Below, piece after piece: positions 10,702 through 22,360 of a DNA stretch of 64,000 nt. The position numbers and the translations under genes were made by a program. The stretch is from NCBI GenBank assembly GCA_033782935.1, contig JAWQEG010001313.1, forward strand, positions 772,001 to 836,000, written 5' to 3'. The stretch comes from Petrolisthes cinctipes (taxonomy: Eukaryota; Arthropoda; Malacostraca; Decapoda; Porcellanidae). The notes under the pieces were generated by a model. That model ran no database searches. It saw only the letters and a list, made by a program, of their open reading frames with translations, and was not told the DNA's origin. Position 1 is the first letter of the stretch, and each line of letters begins with the position of its first letter.

Positions 10702-13461
10702 GGAGCCCTGCAGTTGGGGGTTCCCTGAAGGTTCTATTGTTCAACACCAGGTCCATCCGAAACAAGTTTTTGGAACTGCGGGCCCTCGTTGCGACAGAGG
10801 AACTTGAGATGGTGGCCATAACGGAGTCATGGTTGAGAACCTCAGACAGAGATCTTGAAGGGGAATTCGTGATTCCAGGCTACCAACTCTTCCACAAAGA
10901 TAGAGAGGACAGAGAGGGTGGTGGTGTGCTGTTGTATGTAAAGAACTCTATCAAATCGATGACCTGCAACATCACATCGAATCACGAGCTCCTTGGAGTT
11001 GACCTAGAAATAGGCACTGCAAAATACAGAACCCTGCTGCTTTATAGACCCCCTGGACAACTCAATGAGATGGACAGGGACCTATACCAGTTGCTGGGTG
11101 AACTAGTGGACGGCAGGGTGTGCATCCTTATGGGGGACTTCAACACACATGTTGACTGGGAAACCAGAGAGCCCTCTGCCGAGAACACACCACTCTTGGA
11201 GTTTGTAAATGATGAATTCCTCACTCAATGGGTAAGGGAGCCAACAAGAGGTGCTAACATACTCGACTTGGTCCTCACCTCCGAGGATGACATCATTCAA
11301 GACCTCTCTGTAAACGAAGAAATAGGCGGAAGCGACCACAAGCTTATAAGATTTTCAGTTAAGGTCCCTAATATGGAGACCGTGACCCCGGTGCATAGAA
11401 GGTTAGACATAGGGAGAGCGAACTTTGCAGGTCTTCGTGAAAGCGTTGCTGAAATGGAACTAGAGGAGGGAGAGAGTGCTGATGATCTGTGGAGGTCATT
11501 CTTGTCTTCCTTCATGGAACTTCAGTCGCGCTTTATTCCTCTGAAGGGAACAGGTTAGAAGTTCATTCAACCTAAGTGGTTTATTCGGGAAATCCATAAC
11601 CTACTAAGGGAGAGGAGAACTGCGTATCATTGAGCGAAGACATCTGGGGACTTTGACGGTCATAGAAGACTGAATCAAAACGTGAAGTTCAAAATAAGGG
11701 CGGCTAAGCGTGCTGAGGAGGTCCGTGTGGCTAGACTCTGCAAAGAGAACCCCAAGGTGTTTTTCAGTTATGTGAATGGCCGTAAACCAATCCGACGCAG
11801 GATCGGTCCCTTGGTGAATGAGGATGGAGCATTGATGCACTCTGATGCAGAAAATACTAACCTCTTAAATGAATACTTCTCTTCAGTGTTCTGTGAGGAG
11901 AGAGGTCCCATTCCCGAACCTTTGGACTCCTTCAGTGAGAAGTTGGAGTCAATGGTCTTCACCCAAGAAGAAATCGAGAGAAATTACAATCGAATTAAAA
12001 GCAAACAAGTCCCCCGGTCCGCATGGGTTCTTACCTAGAGTGTTGAAAGAATTGCATGGTGAAGTATCACGACACCTGTGCATGGTCTTCAACAGGGTAA
12101 TCCAGACTGGATGCATTCCTAGAGACTGGCGTGAGGCAGAGGTGACTCCTATCTTCAAGAAGGGAAATGCTAGCCAACCATCAAACTACAGACCCATCAG
12201 TTTAACCTCAATAGTCTGTAAACTCATGGAGAGTATCATGGTGGACAAAATAACAGCACACTTAGAATCAAATTTGCTACTGAGGGGTTCCCAGCATGGG
12301 TTCCGGCAGCACCGGTCATGCCTCACAAATCTGGTGGAATTCTTCCATTTTGTTTTCAGTGAGCATGATCGGGATAAAGCGGTCGATGTTGTCTACTTAG
12401 ACTTTCAAAAGGCCTTTGATAAGGTACCCCACTGCCGCCTCCTTCGGAAAGTGCGTGCACTGGGCATAGACGGAAATGTGGCAAATTGGATAGAGAACTG
12501 GCTAAGTGACAGATGGCAGCGGGTGGTAGTGAATGGACAGGCTTCAGAGTGGGTGCCCGTTACTAGCGGTGTTCCCCAAGGTTCTGTTCTGGGACCATTA
12601 CTGTTTATCATCTATGTTAATGACATGGATGGTGACATGGTTGCCAAGATTTCCAAATTCGCCGATGATACTAAGCTTGGTATGAATGTCGCGAAAGAAG
12701 GAAATACTACCCGCTTACAAGAAGATCTTAGGAAGATTGGGGAGTGGTCTGACATGTGGCAAATGCCATTTAACATGAACAAATGCAAAGTTATGCATAT
12801 AGGCCACATAAACCCCTGAACAGAGTATAACCTTAAGGGCAATGCTCTCGTAAGCACTGATACTGAGAAAGACTTGAGTGTAACTATCACCGGCGACCTC
12901 AAGTTCTCAAAGCAGTGTATTGAGGTGTAGAAGAAAGCCCAAAGGATGTTAGGGTACATAAAGCGACAGTTTGGATACCGGAACAAGGAGATAGTACTTT
13001 GTCTGTACAATTCCCTTGTCCGACCGCACCTGGAGTATGCAGTCCAGTTTTGGAGTCCTTTCCGAAAGGATATCGCGAGATTGGAACGAGTGCAAGCCAG
13101 GGCAACCAAACTTATACCCTCTCTTAGACACAAGAGCTATAAAGATCGGTTGGTAGAACTCGACCTGTTCTCTTTGGAAACCCGGAGACTGTGTGGTCAG
13201 CTTATCGAAGTGTTTAAAATACTACGAGGCTTTGACAATGTAGACTACAGGGACATTTTCCAACTCAGTGAGGGCACAACCAGGAATCATGGCTACAAAC
13301 TTGAACTGAAGCGATACAACCGTGATCTGTGTGGTAAATTCTTTACATACAGCATCTGCGGTACTTGGAACGCGCTTCCTGCTGATGTAGTCAACAGCAA
13401 CTCTATGGATCAGTTCAAGTCCAGATTAGACAAAGTCTTAAATCACCGTCTAGGTGTTTAA
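10702..13461 (+). pseudogene. CR1-like LINE ORF2 (endonuclease plus reverse transcriptase), four stops and one frameshift
   Basis: The frame is open from 10635, so it overlaps the end of ORF1. No ATG is seen before LLFNTRSIRNKF, so the start is uncertain. The APE-type endonuclease (to about 11360) shows NTRS, AITESWL, RPPG, MGDFNTHVDW and GGSDHKL. The reverse transcriptase shows NYRPISLTSIVCKLMES, DFQKAFDKVPH, GVPQGSVLGPLLF and FADDTKL (12658-12678). The C-terminal domain includes LYNSLVRPHLEYAVQFWSPF. Damage: TAG at 11556-11558, TGA at 11631-11633, a net one-base frame change between about 11990 and 12012 (just before SPGPHGFLPR), TGA at 12817-12819 and TAG at 12928-12930. The terminal TAA is at 13459-13461. 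In life the protein nicks target DNA and reverse-transcribes the element RNA. This copy cannot. Confidence 0.93.
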
Positions 13462-13608
13462 GCCGTTGTGCGAGTGTTCCTTGATGGTTTCACATGACAC
13501 ATTCGAGGACAGTCGCCTACTTGCGCAACTAAACCCACAGGTACCCTCTTTGTATGGATCGTAAGGTCCCCTAGGGTACTTCTTTTCCTTGTAACTCCTT
13601 GTAATTAC
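13462..13608 (+). mobile_element. 3' UTR and terminal repeat of the CR1-like LINE
   Basis: From the ORF2 stop to about 13608. The end carries two tandem copies of CCTTGTAA (CCTTGTAACTCCTTGTAA), the kind of short 3'-terminal repeat typical of CR1-like elements. A (TAC)n/(TAA)n microsatellite follows to about 13652. The same terminus recurs inverted at 14250, which supports it as the true family end. Confidence 0.8.
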
Positions 13609-13655
13609 TATTACTACTACTACTACTACTACTAACAATAATAATAATAATTACA
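13608..13655. repeat. (TAC)n and (AAT)n microsatellite at the LINE 3' end
   Basis: TAC and then AAT repeats directly follow the LINE terminus. Confidence 0.9.
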
Positions 13656-13769
13656 AATGTTAATAGTACTGTTAGTGTTATTATTGTTGTTATTGAAGTT
13701 ATTTTTAGTGTTATTGTAATTAGTGTTTTTAGTGAGTTATTTTTTATTGGTGTTAGGTTTATTAGTTGT

Positions 13770-14034
<265 letters not shown>

Positions 14035-14196
14035 ATAATAAGTATTAACGTTGTATTCATAATTTATCTAATAATGAAATATCTATTGATAAGTTAATAA
14101 TCATTAGCTTCAGTAAATATGGGCCCTATATTGACCAAAGCTAAAGGTGATAATTAAGTAAAGGTATATTTAGAATATAACGTTAATACTTCTTAT

Positions 14197-14198
<2 letters not shown>

Positions 14199-14249
<51 letters not shown>
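14199..14249. repeat. (GA)n microsatellite
   Basis: A GA run of about 50 bp that abuts the inverted LINE 3'-end fragment. Confidence 0.95.
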
Positions 14250-14251
<2 letters not shown>

Positions 14252-14322
14252 ACAAGGAGTTACAAGGACAAGTAGCACTTTGAAAGGTCTTACGACCCAT
14301 ACCAAGGAGGTACCGTAGGTGT
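14250..14322 (-). mobile_element. Inverted 3'-end fragment of the same CR1-like family
   Basis: Read on the minus strand this segment gives GGTACC, then GTATGGGTCGTAAG, then TCCTTGTAACTCCTTGTAA. It aligns with the last ~65 bp of the LINE (about 13540-13608). It is a severely 5'-truncated second copy whose tail is (CT)n rather than (TAC)n. Confidence 0.8.
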
Positions 14323-14569
14323 AGTAGAGAGAGAGAGATGGCGTGGATGGTCTTCCTTCATCCTCATCCAACCACACCAATCTATCTGAAAATAACACAT
14401 GGTTAGAAATTCTCGGCGCAGAGTTCAATCCGAACCCCAACCTCGTACAATAAGTTTTTAGTCGTGGTCATAATTCCCTTTCCACCCTCTCGGCCCCTAA
14501 ATGTAGATGTGACATCGTCGCACCTGAGATCTGTCAATCGTAGTGACCTGAGACTACTCTCTGTCCATA

Positions 14570-14590
14570 CCTCTCTCTCTCTCTCTCTCA
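14570..14590. repeat. Short (CT)n run
   Basis: CT dinucleotides just before the long TA run. Confidence 0.8.
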
Positions 14591-14615
14591 TTATTATTAG
14601 ATCGGACAGAGGGAC

Positions 14616-14799
<184 letters not shown>

Positions 14800-15129
14800 G
14801 ATAATATATTAATTATTAAGGGAATGATTCTTCCTGCATTCCCTAGTAACATTCCTCTTTCTCTCCCCTCTCCTACCCAAGGATGATAGACTACAAGTCT
14901 ATCATTTTTGCTCCTACCCGTCGAAGCTCCAGGGCTTCATTAATTAAACCTCTCTTTTCTTTCTTATTCCAAGCCTTTCATCTTTCTTTCTTTCCTCATT
15001 CTTGTTCCCGTTTCTTTCCCTTTCCTTTCTTCATATGTTTCAATCTACCACTCATTTCTACCATCAGAGAGAAAGAAAATAGTAGGGAAGGGTAAGGTGG
15101 TGAAAAGGAGAGGATGAAGTGTAGAGTGT

Positions 15130-15382
15130 GTTTCAAGCATGGAGGTAGTATAGGTGGAGTCGCCATGGCTCACTAATCCAGGAGAGTAAAATGAAGCCGC
15201 CGAACTGTCATTTTCGGCGCCTTCAATATGGCTGACACCAAGATATGTTTCAGTAAAAGTGGACTTCTGACCTGACATACAAAGGTATGTGCCATCTTGA
15301 AGGCGCCGGAAATGACAGATTGGTGGCTTCACAAATCAGGTCCTACTGGCGCCTCCACCTATTCTACCTCCATGGTTTCAAG
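15130..15382. mobile_element. MITE with long terminal inverted repeats and perfect 8-bp target duplication
   Basis: GTTTCAAG occurs at 15130-15137 and again at 15375-15382, directly flanking a 237-bp segment (15138-15374). The left end is CATGGAGGTAGTATAGGTGG. The right end on the minus strand is CATGGAGGTAGAATAGGTGG. The similarity continues inward for about 90 bp, including TGTCATTTTCGGCGCCTTCA against TGTCATTTCCGGCGCCTTCA. An 8-bp duplication fits hAT-type (or P-type) transposition. There is no ORF, so it is non-autonomous. Confidence 0.88.
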
Positions 15383-15758
15383 TAATGGCCCCTTAGGGAG
15401 TTGACGTAGTGGCTAGCGAACAAAGTGAACACATCACTCATAATTTTTTATCCTCACATTTTCACTCAGTTAATATTAAAAACATGAAAGGAAAAGGGAC
15501 ATAAGACATACTGTGAGCGAGAGATTATGAGATGGGAAAAAGGGGATGAAAGTGTATGACCAAGAAAGACAAGTGTTTTCGTGTGTGTGAGAAAGGGGAA
15601 GGGAAGTAGGGAATGAAGGAAGAAATCCCTCCCCTCTCTCTGGTTGCATTGTTTGTTGAAGGAATTAATTGGAGACTGTGGACAGCTACAGGTTCAACAT
15701 GGGAGTGTGAATGTCACTCCAATATGCATCATGACTTAGCCACACACACTTGTGTTTT

Positions 15759-15759
<1 letters not shown>

Positions 15760-15791
<32 letters not shown>

Positions 15792-15822
15792 CGCACATGG
15801 AGCTATACTACCTCCATGGTGA
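15760..15822. repeat. (GT)n run and a solo MITE-end remnant
   Basis: A GT run (about 15762-15790) is followed by CATGGAGCTATACTACCTCC ATGG. The TATACTACCTCCATG part equals the inner-to-outer end of the MITE at 15138. Confidence 0.6.
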
Positions 15823-16660
15823 TGCACAAATCATATGGTGACCACTGCACCTGGACCAGACTAATCTCTCATTACCCTACCGCTTATCGTCGTTTGCATA
15901 TCTCTGTTTTTTTTTGTTTTTTTTTTGTCATACACTTTCATCTATTATTCCCCATCTCATATTCTCTCACTCACAGCATGACTGTTGTCCCTTTTCTTTG
16001 TTGGTGCGATAGTGTAGTGTACCATAAAATAGGTCGATTTTCTTTGATTGAGTGTGTAACCATTCTCTAATTATCTACCAGCCCTGTATTGTGATTCATT
16101 TACCATTACATTCCTTCATGCAGATAGCCTATGCAAATTCTTTCAGCATATTCTCTTTGCCATTTTGTGTAATATCATTGTCTGCATACTCTTGCAAAAT
16201 TTCATGTATACAACATATGTATTATACATTTAATACCATAACCAAATACTCTTAGCTTTGTTAACGTCAAGTACGCAGAGAATTGTATATACTGTTAACT
16301 ATTTTTTGACATTAAATCATAAGGAACTATTCACCGCATCTCTCTCTTCCTTGAGCACTTCTTAAAGAGAGTTATAGACACTAGCTCCAGAAGCTGAGAA
16401 GTGTAGTGGAGAAACCCTGTCAGTGGCCCTTACACAGGAGCCTTCTTTAGGTAGCAGCACAACTTATAGTTGGTGGCTACACCACCTACCAACAATAGTA
16501 CAAGAAAGGGAGGGAAATGTATGGAACATAATAAAAAAATAAGAAAGAAAGATATATGCAATGAAGGGAAAGCGGGAAGGAAGTGAGAAATAAATCAGGT
16601 CTTGTGTTAAAGGGCCCTGGGTGTGTGTTCATCTGTATGTCTGGTGTGACGGTAACCACC

Positions 16661-16661
<1 letters not shown>

Positions 16662-16702
<41 letters not shown>
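16662..16702. repeat. (CT)n microsatellite
   Basis: About 40 bp of CT repeats. The rest of 15830-17160 holds A/T-rich and purine-rich sequence without a convincing gene. Confidence 0.95.
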
Positions 16703-16704
<2 letters not shown>

Positions 16705-17899
16705 ATAGTTAGTTGGAACAAACAATATGCAATTCAAAAGTGTGGTGAGGGGACGGGAACAGAAGAGATTCGGGTGGGGAATGGCTAGGTAAAAGAGAGA
16801 GGAGAGAGAAATTACGTGTATGAGGAAAGTAAAGGAAGGAAAGGCTAGAACAGAAAACAGGTGTAGGAAACGAGGGAGGGAGGGGGGCTACTCCTTAAGA
16901 GTGCTGTGCTTATCATTATACATAGGAAAGGAAAGGAGGAAGAAGAGATAAAGAAAGGAGATGGTAGAATTTCAGTTCCTCTTTTGTGACTCACACACTT
17001 TAAACTCTTTTCCTTCTTCCCTTCTGAATGAATGAGAGATAACTGGGATAGGAGAAAGACTGAGATTATTAGAAAGATAGATAAACAGATGAAAAAGAGA
17101 GACAAGGAGAGTACACATAGGAAAGGAAGAAAGAAAGGAAGGGAGGGAAAAGGTAGTGAGAGAGGAGTGAGGTCGAGGTTTGACAGGTCAGAGGAGCGAC
17201 GTTGTCACTTCTACACTTACCCACCTAGAGGGTGGAAAGGGAATTATGGCCGCGACTGTACATTCGCTCAGTCCGCTACCGAATTTATCTATCCCCAGAT
17301 ATCACCTTTATTGTGGGCCACAGATTTACAATACTTGGCATTTTCATAGAGAAACTAGGAAATTAACAATAAATACTTAATGAACAATAAATGCTTAAAT
17401 ATATTAACACAATAAATCGCCATCAAGACATTGGCACATGGTATACATAAATGAACATTAATGCATTAGAACATAAATAAATCAACTTAAAATTAATGTG
17501 TTGAGCTAGGTGCTTGTAGTTGTGTGTTTGTAAGGTAAACCTATGCTGATGATTCACACATTAATGAGGGGTAAGCGTTGTTGCTATGTTGAGGCTGTGA
17601 AGGAGCAGTTAAAATATTGTTTTCAAGACGAGATAACACAGTATAATGTCGATAGACCATTCTTATGGAATACAAAAAAAAAAATCACTGTACATGCCAG
17701 AAGGATAAGATATAGAATGGAAGATGTAGGTAGCAGGATTTCATGATCAAGATATGGAGGAACCAAATTATCAGATAAGGATGTTTGAATTACAGTATCA
17801 TTGATTAAACTTAATAGTATAACTTTTTATGAAACAACTGATAAATATGTCGACATTATATGATATATGTGGAAAAGTGGAAGAGAGGGTCATGTTTTC

Positions 17900-18345
17900 A
17901 AGCAATGATGTTTACTATGCTCTTCCCAAACCTGGAAGAGCTCTACGGCGTGGCTGGTGATTAATGCTGATATGCCAAACATCAAAACCATAAACAACAA
18001 ATGATTACATTTAACACTATTCAGATTTTTGTTTTGCATCAGATACACATTATATATTACATATGTTAACATAATTATGTGCTGTACAGAATTCGTTAAT
18101 TCTACTAGAAAAAAATAAGTGTTTATATAAATCATGTGGCGTTTATTTCCGCACCACATATGAGACGTTGCCATTGTTTTGTCATTGAGGCGGGTGCGGG
18201 GTGAAGGTCACATGTTTGGGTCAGGTCGGTCAGTGACCGTCATACCTGAAAAGCTTTATTTTGGTATAAATGTGGCAACAGCGCGCCAATTAGCTGCCCT
18301 TGCCCGAGATACCTTCCAGGTTTGGGAAGAGTATAGGCAATGTAA
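17900..18345. repeat. Inverted repeat pair, possible MITE ends
   Basis: CTCTTCCCAAACCTGGAAG (about 17920-17938) is inverted at about 18311-18329, with weaker similarity over about 50 bp on each side. The 400 bp between contains a small palindrome at 18205-18238 (GGTCAC ... GTGACC). No target duplication was found. 17385-17890 holds nothing I recognise. Confidence 0.4.
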
Positions 18346-18526
18346 CGATTCTCTTGGATCATATTTCATATGAATCTGCTGCTTTATAATAGCCTTTAAC
18401 CATACCATGTGTAGTGTCATTAGGGCAGATCAGTGTTAATTGAATATCAGCAGGGAAGTATAGAGAGTAAAAAAAAAAAAAAAAAAATACGATGAAAGAG
18501 AGTTTGATTAGTAACAGATTTGAATG

Positions 18527-19416
18527 TACAGTCGCGAGCTGATGGGATGGATACACGAGCACACTCATCATGGGGTCGCTTCTACCTGACGAGTTATGGA
18601 AGAGTTTGAGAGGAAGAAGGGAGGGTATGGAGGGGCTGGTGGAGGGAGAAAGAGCAAGATAGACGCCAATAACCGTGGCTGTGGGTCTTTCTTTAACTTA
18701 ATGGTTTATGGTTGACTTTGGGCGAAGAGACCATTGGAGATGGTGTTCGCATTGACAAAGCTCTGTATTGAATTTTAGCATGGTCATCATACTTTTAAGG
18801 GTACTCTCATATAACAGTATTGTTCGATATCAGAACTGTAATGACATCAGATGGGATGGGTGTCTATAAAACTTGACATATTTAGTGAAATTGCCATACT
18901 CAATGATAAATGTGTTTCAACAATAATTAATTTTACACAAAATTATGAGATGGATAACAATGTTTTTAATACTTTAAACTATTAAGCTAACACTCACACA
19001 GTTTACAATGGTGATCAGTTTAGTGTGGCGAAATAATATCAGTTATATATCCAACTCGAAAACATTAATCAGTTATTACATATCCCGGCCTATGTCCGTC
19101 TAATTCGTATACACAACTAATTCAATTCATCCTGCAATATCTTCACTCACGTCGCTCATACATTCATCCCCAACCACCTTCATTCCTCCTTCTCGTTTCT
19201 CCCTCTCACCAGTGAATGCTTCGAATGAAACTTTCAGTGGATGGTGCGATAGTTCTATATCAGTCAGAAGTGGCAACACTCCACCAGCCCCTCCATAACC
19301 TCCCCCCATCTGTTCCTCTCTCTCTCTCCCTTCCTCCCTCCCTCCATAACTCGTCAGGTAGAAATGACCACATGATGAGTGAACTCGTGTCTCCATCCCA
19401 TCAGCTCGCGACTGTA
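18527..19416. mobile_element. Tc1/mariner-like MITE, 890 bp, long inverted repeats flanked by TA
   Basis: Left end TA-CAGTCGCGAGCTGATGGG from 18527. Right end on minus TA-CAGTCGCGAGCTGATGGG from 19416. The inverted repeats extend about 130 bp (18527-18660 and 19283-19416) and include CTACCTGACGAGTTATGGA. TA at both ends fits Tc1/mariner insertion. The minus-strand 152-codon ORF over the right arm is not supported as a transposase by any motif. Confidence 0.75.
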
Positions 19417-20035
19417 CCTCGGGACTGTAGGCTGTCAGTAGCCCGTGACTCTTGCGAGGCCCCGAGATTATTGGGGGTCTCACTAGATGAGACAGTGAAG
19501 CTTCTTGGTGATATTGGTACCGGAGCTTCTCTTCTGCCCCAATAGATGACGACAACTTATTTATACACGTCAATATCACTATCACTACATATTATTATAA
19601 ATAATTCTACAATGAGCGACTAAAATAATTAATATTAATTTGTTTAGTTAGGGAGTTAACTTCGAACTCGTAAGTAAATATACGAAAGCCCGTGTGAAAG
19701 TTTTGTGTGAAAGTTGTTGTTAATCGAGGTCGGCTAGGGCGGTCGTGACAAGAAATTTTCATAACAGGCAACATTACCTTAGACCTAGTGTTGACTGACA
19801 TTTTGGTAACCAGCTTTACCTCAGTCCCCCCAACCCTTCCCGCCCCTGGGACACAGCACACATTGTTCTGTTCTGTGGTCACCTATACCCACCACTATAC
19901 TCCACCAATCCCCTGTCATTATGACCACACCTAACTCAGCCTTAAGGTCAGTGAATCACCTGGTACCCCTGGACTGAAGTCATCACTGAGACAGACTTAT
20001 ACACCAAGTGGAATAATTTTGTTATCACCTCGACT

Positions 20036-20778
20036 CTACACAAACATAAACAGGTTCAAACGACTCAGAAATAAAGTAATCAGATAAATTATCTAGGCAA
20101 AGAAAAACCATAACCCAAGTAAATATTAACAATTTAAAACAAACAAATAATCTTCAATTGTTTTCCAAAATTATACAACTGTGTGGACTATCAAATAATT
20201 TTTCCACCATCCCCTGTGTCCCCCATTTCTCTCACTCTGAATCCAGTGACAAAATGAACAATCACTTCTCCACCATCTGTCAGACCCTCCCTTCGCTTGA
20301 CTACACGAAGCTCCCCAAATATTTTTAAGTCTCACGAAAACTACTTAACCTCAGATATAGATGATCAACCACTTCAATATTTACAAAAAATTTACACCTG
20401 AACTCGCCAAACCCCTCTGCTCGATTATCAATGCCTCCCTACAACAAAGCGAATGTCCTTCAGACTGAAATATTTACTATGTTACCCCTATACCCAAACC
20501 TCCCTCACCTAAATCCGTCACTGAGCCTAGACCAGATGCCATCACCATCATCCCTACTCTCAAAAGTGGAGACTTTGTTTTTGAGTGACTCTATGCACAA
20601 ATTAAACACCTGACAGACTCTGCAGTTTGGCAATGTAAAAACATCCTCCACGACACACTGTTTAATTAGCTTTCTTGTTTATATCTACCAAAACTTAGAG
20701 AAGGAGAAGACATCTGTGGCAATGAGCTTCATTGACTTCAGAAAAGCATTCGGTTTTGTGGATCATATCTGGGTGTGT
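20036..20778 (+). pseudogene. Decayed LINE reverse-transcriptase fragment
   Basis: Translation over several frames recovers INRFKRLRNKVIR (about 20050), FSTICQTLPSLDYTKLP (about 20260), KFTPELAKPLCSIINASLQQ (about 20388), then a VTPIPKP-like stretch. Near the end it gives SFIDFRKAFGFVDH (about 20725-20765), the DFxKAF block of LINE reverse transcriptases. Stops at about 20465 and 20586 and frame changes show it is dead. It ends at a T run (20781-20807). Family not assigned beyond LINE (not the RTE type next to it). Confidence 0.75.
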
Positions 20779-20809
20779 GTGTTTTTTTTTTTTTTTTTTT
20801 TTTTTTTAA

Positions 20810-22025
20810 CACTTTGCTTTGCTCAGCCACTCCTTGTATCTTTGCAAACTTTCTTTATCCCTTTGACTGTCCCATTTCTTTTTCGCTTGCTTCTTATACA
20901 ATATTGTACTTCTTTATTCCACCACCAAATCTCCTTCGCTTCTTTTGTCTTTCCTTCTCGATGTCATTCCAAGTACCCTTTGTGCTTTCTCCCTCACCAC
21001 TTCAGAAAAAGCTGCCCTTCTGTCCTCCTGCTGATCCATAGCCTGGCTCACCTCCCTCTTAACTTTTGTAATGTAATCTCCCTCCTTTAGTCTCCAACAC
21101 ATAATCCTTCCTCCAGTCCTCATTTTCATCTTCACCTACACTTTCAGACTCATCTTACCAACCAATACCCTATGTTGAATTGTTATACTCTTCCCTGTCA
21201 CTACTTTGCAATCAATTGATTCTTTCAACTTGCATCTCCTACAGGATATAGTCTACTTGTGTACTCCTACCACCACTCTTGTATGTAATCCTATTCGCCT
21301 TCTTTTTGAAGCAGGTGTTTACTACAGCCATATCTGTACTTTAACATTATGAAAAATCAACAATTATCTGTCCCTCTGTCTTCCACCCTCCCACTCCGTA
21401 CCTACTCATTACCCTCTCATCAGTCATCACCGTTACTGTCCCTCTGTCTTCCACCCTCCCACTCCATACCTACTAATTACCCTCTCATCAGTCATCACCG
21501 TTACTGTCCCTCTGTCTTCCACCCTCCCACTCCATACCTACTCATTACCTCTCATCAGTCATCACCGTTACTGATGACATTCATCAATACTCCTTCAATT
21601 TCCATTTTCAAATTCATTATTCTGTACGACACCCTCATTACCTCCAATACACTCTATATATGCATTTTCTTCACTTCTATCCCAACACCGTTCCTCCTGC
21701 CATTTACACCAGGGTAAAACAACTTAAAACCTCCCTTAATAAACCTAATAAACCTCACTTTACTTCCCTGGCATTTTGTTTCCTGTACACACAATACATT
21801 TAACTTTCTCCTTTCCATCACGTCGGCCACCTCTCTCACTTTTTTTTGTGTGTGCTAAATTTCATACATGCATATACACACACACACGTCTACATACATA
21901 CATACACACATACATACATACATACACGAATACACACAATGCGTTTAACTTTCTCCTTTCCATCACCTCTCTCCCTTTACCATTCATTGTGCCAAAATTC
22001 AAAGTTCCCACCCTCACCTCTATAG
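20810..22025 (-). pseudogene. RTE-type LINE relic: endonuclease domain and linker
   Basis: Minus-strand translation gives VRVGTLNFGTMNGKGRE (about 22020-21970), REVADVMERRKLNVLCVQET (about 21840), VLEVMRVSYRIMNLKMEIEG (about 21640), a SRYGVGGWKTEGQ segment (about 21500-21380), MAVVNTCFKKK, TYKSGGRSTQVDYIL (about 21270) and, in the linker, VREKAQRVLGMTS. This is the APE-type endonuclease of RTE LINEs. There are many stops and frame changes. A 30-bp duplication flanks a CA/TACA microsatellite at 21793-21965, and an internal 68-bp triplication is described separately. The reverse transcriptase is absent. Confidence 0.8.
21360..21566. repeat. 68-bp tandem triplication inside the RTE endonuclease
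   Basis: GTCCCTCTGTCTTCCACCCT ... ATCAGTCATCACCGTTACT occurs three times with a period of about 68 bp. On the minus strand each copy encodes the same SRYGVGGWKTEGQ segment of the endonuclease. Confidence 0.85.
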
Positions 22026-22169
22026 TCTACCATCCCTTCTTTTCCTCTTTTTTCTGGAGCTGTTATCATCCTCTACTTCTTCCCTTCTTTTGTCCACCAA
22101 TACCATAATTTCCACCTGTACCTTGCTGGACCGGTGTGGGTCGTTGCTGACTCGAACCTTGACGGATCC

Positions 22170-22360
22170 TGTGTGGTATTTTCATTCATTGTGATCAGTA
22201 TATTGATTTGGTAGGTTTATACACTGGATGTCTTTCCATGATACAACTCTACCCATTTATCCTGTATGGTATTTTCATTCATTGTGATCAGTATATTGAT
22301 ATGGTATAGGTTTATACACTGGATGTCTTTCCATGATACAACTCTACCCATTTATACAGG
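22170..22360. repeat. ~92-bp direct duplication
   Basis: GGTATTTTCATTCATTGTGA through ACTCTACCCATTTAT occurs at about 22176-22261 and 22267-22357. Nothing else is recognised in 22360-23340 apart from a 64-codon minus-strand ORF (22684-22490) with no known motif. Confidence 0.85.

Noticed and set aside
19127..19585. 152-codon minus-strand ORF as a transposase
   Set aside because: It lies across the right inverted repeat of the MITE, shows no DDE/D or helix-turn-helix motif, and includes (GA)-rich low complexity.
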